Shown one piece after another: positions 62,440 through 64,000 of a DNA stretch of 64,000 nucleotides (within the stretch, counting starts at the first letter, position 1; the number at the start of each line of letters is the position of its first letter). Below the pieces are notes generated by a model that was not told where the DNA came from, did not search any database, and saw only the letters and a list, made by a program, of their open reading frames with translations. Position numbers and translations under genes: made by a program. Source of the DNA: Spirosoma linguale DSM 74 (lineage in GTDB: Bacteria > Bacteroidota > Bacteroidia > Cytophagales > Spirosomataceae); assembly GCA_000024525.1 (NCBI GenBank), contig CP001771.1, forward strand, positions 62,001 to 126,000, read 5' to 3'.

Positions 62440-63669
62440 TCAAAAGCCAGTACCCGTAGCGTTCTGAGCAATGACCGACTGCCCACTGCTAACCTGAATA
62501 CGGTAGGCGCTCATCGTTATATTGCGGGCGTTTTGCAACACCAGTCCCGTCTGGGCGCTGATTTGCAGGTTTGATAAAGTCAGGTTCTGGAGCAGGCTAT
62601 TGGTCAACCCTACCAGACTCCCCGCGTTTTTGGCGCCCGTCACACTTAGTTGGTCGATGGTCAGGCCCGACACCGACGGGATGTCACTCGCGTAGCCATT
62701 GTTATTATTGAGCGAATAGGCCAGATCGATGATCAACGGATTAGTCACGTTGGTCATGGTAATCTGACTGTACGACAGGTTCTGAATGGCCCCGCCCAAT
62801 CCTGGTTGCGACTTAATGCGAATACCATTGGTCGTACCGGTGAACGTGCAGTTGGTTACCGAGACACTCGATACCCCACTGGAGGTTTCACTCCCTACTG
62901 ATAAGCCATGCCCGTGCAGAAACCGGCAGTTCCGAATCTGGATATCCTGGCAGGGTTGAACGATCTGCCCATTACTGCGTCCGCCTTTGATAGCAATGTT
63001 ATCGTCGCCATTGTCAATGGTGCAGTTCTGGATCAGGACGTGGGTGCAGTTGGCCGGGTCGATGCCGTCCGTGTTGGGGGAGTCGGACGGGGCGGTGATG
63101 GTCAGGTTCTGAATCGTTACGTTCTGGCACTGACTGGGAACCAGATGAAACGACGGCGAATTAATCAGCGTCAGCCCATCGATGGTTACGTTTCTGGAGC
63201 GGGTCAGGTAAATCAGGCGTGGCCGGTTCAGGGTTTTACCACTGTCGATAAACCGTTGCCACCAGACGGCCCCATTACCGTCAATGGTACCTGTCCCGGT
63301 TAGACTCACGTCGGTCAGGGAATCGCCATTGATTAGGTTGGGTAGTTTAGGAGTATAGTCGGCCGCGTTGGTACTGGCCAGTAGCGTGGCTCCTGAAGCC
63401 AGTTGCAAATTAACGCGGCTGCACAGGCTGATAGGACTGATCAGGTATCTTCCGGCTGGTACAATCAGCGTACCACCCCCGGTCGCTCCGCAGGAGTCAA
63501 TGGTTTGTTGCAGGGATTTGGCCTGATCAGTTGTGCCGTCGGCTAATAGGTGAAGCGTTACCGACGTGGGAGTAGGATTTGATTGAGCCTGCGGACTACA
63601 GGCTAACAGCATCCATAACCAACCACTTAGTATGAACGCTGGGAGCCATTTATATTTTATAGTTCTCAT
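62440..63669 (-). CDS. Glycoside hydrolase family 28 (polygalacturonase-like) lipoprotein
   Basis: Start ATG 63669 (MRTIKYKWLPAFILSG) gives 409 residues; the upstream frame is not protein-like. Lipobox LLACS gives a surface or periplasmic anchor. The right-handed beta-helix has the GH28 catalytic set: SPNTDGIDPAN, DNGDDNIAIKG, HGHGLSVGSE and GIRIKS. It should cleave polygalacturonan or a related pectic glycan. It is not linked in function to the sulfur or copper genes. Confidence 0.88.
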   Translation of the reverse strand: MRTIKYKWLPAFILSGWLWMLLACSPQAQSNPTPTSVTLHLLADGTTDQAKSLQQTIDSCGATGGGTLIVPAGRYLISPISLCSRVNLQLASGATLLASTNAADYTPKLPNLINGDSLTDVSLTGTGTIDGNGAVWWQRFIDSGKTLNRPRLIYLTRSRNVTIDGLTLINSPSFHLVPSQCQNVTIQNLTITAPSDSPNTDGIDPANCTHVLIQNCTIDNGDDNIAIKGGRSNGQIVQPCQDIQIRNCRFLHGHGLSVGSETSSGVSSVSVTNCTFTGTTNGIRIKSQPGLGGAIQNLSYSQITMTNVTNPLIIDLAYSLNNNNGYASDIPSVSGLTIDQLSVTGAKNAGSLVGLTNSLLQNLTLSNLQISAQTGLVLQNARNITMSAYRIQVSSGQSVIAQNATGTGF

Positions 63670-63709
63670 AGAACAGACCAATGAAGCTGATTGATTAATA
63701 CTTTGCTTT

Positions 63710-64000
63710 CTATAACGGGTGCACAGACATAGAGTTTTTCCAGTCATAAAGCAGTCGCAATAGAGTCGGCAAAACCAGTAATAGCAGCGGCAGCCCCACG
63801 ACAAAGCCCCCAATGACGGCTACGGCCAGGGGCTGCTGCATCTGAGCTCCTAGTCCAAAACCAAGGGCCAAGGGCATTAAGGCCAGAATGGCACCAATGG
63901 CTGTCATCAGTTTAGGTCTCAATCGCAAAGCAATGGCGTAGTTAACCGATGCCTCCACGTCGCCGGTGCGGGCCAGCGTGTGCTCAAACTGATTGACGGT
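63710..64000 (-). CDS. RND efflux pump, C-terminal end (partial)
   Basis: 97 codons at the right window edge; the gene continues beyond. RLRPKLMTAIGAILALMPLA followed by GLGAQMQQPLAVAVIGGFVVG is the last helical segment of CzcA/CusA- and AcrB-type proteins. Whether it moves metals or drugs cannot be read from this fragment. Confidence 0.85.
   Translation of the reverse strand, partial: TVNQFEHTLARTGDVEASVNYAIALRLRPKLMTAIGAILALMPLALGFGLGAQMQQPLAVAVIGGFVVGLPLLLLVLPTLLRLLYDWKNSMSVHPL

Overview
The window looks like DNA from a Bacteroidota bacterium, most likely a Cytophagales relative of Spirosoma. The main reasons are a CTnDOT-type Tra gene set (DUF4134, DUF4133, TraG/J/K/M/N), many MKK- or MYNK-type signal peptides without obvious Shine-Dalgarno sites, and families common in that phylum (DUF6799, DUF305, Met-rich secreted proteins). 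No rRNA, tRNA or CRISPR array was seen. Whether this is chromosome or plasmid cannot be told from the sequence. The window is strongly accessory in character: metal resistance, a conjugation module, transposon debris and sulfur oxidation genes.

1-10.4 kb is a copper island. It holds the end of a CopA-type P-ATPase, an HMA chaperone, a membrane DUF305 protein, a large CopA-like multicopper oxidase with a Met/His-rich insert and a barrel-like C-terminus, a DUF6799 protein, and two Met-repeat exported proteins. Among these sits a tightly packed three-gene electron-transfer operon: a flavin/NAD/2Fe-2S reductase, a b-type membrane protein and a seven-haem cytochrome c. 10.9-18.3 kb is a self-contained biosynthetic locus: one 2,273-residue NRPS-PKS-aminotransferase hybrid, whose A domain I read by eye as threonine-specific, plus a GNAT acetyltransferase. 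Two more exported DUF305 proteins follow (18.5-19.9 kb), so the biosynthetic genes sit inside the copper island.

20-42.4 kb is mobile-element DNA. It has nuclease-like proteins (HhH plus PD-(D/E)XK-like, DUF2726, CoiA-like with an internal stop, exonuclease VIII-like), a leftward set of small unknown genes, and a rightward transfer operon. That operon encodes the core of a type IV secretion system (VirB4, B6, B8, B9 and B10 equivalents plus the DUF4134 subunit). No relaxase, coupling protein or integrase is in the window. A JAB-E1 (ThiF) fusion gene is cut off by a Tn3-family transposase gene.

42.8-61.2 kb is sulfur metabolism. A Crp/Fnr regulator is followed by a sulfite exporter, a persulfide dioxygenase-rhodanese, a methyltransferase and two YeeE/YedE-type transporters, with two Crp-like boxes between them. 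Next come a sulfite dehydrogenase pair (SorA/SorB-like), a YeiH-type exporter with its LysR regulator, and a long leftward operon with a cation exchanger, an orphan binding protein, a DsrE-like protein, a TsdA-like dihaem cytochrome, a half-size TauE and a cytochrome oxidase subunit I. A plausible flow is persulfide or thiosulfate to sulfite to sulfate, with electrons passing through cytochrome c to the oxidase. The window ends with a GH28 pectinase and the end of an RND efflux pump.

Several genes are broken: an in-frame TAA in the CoiA-like gene, an in-frame TAG near the end of the cation exchanger, a frameshift in a binding protein, and 5' truncations of the JAB-E1, methyltransferase-like and MBL hydrolase genes. 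Some could be assembly errors; others lie at mobile-element edges. Two related short elements with terminal inverted repeats (48.1 and 62.1 kb) look like non-autonomous transposable elements; one carries eight copies of a 15-bp repeat.
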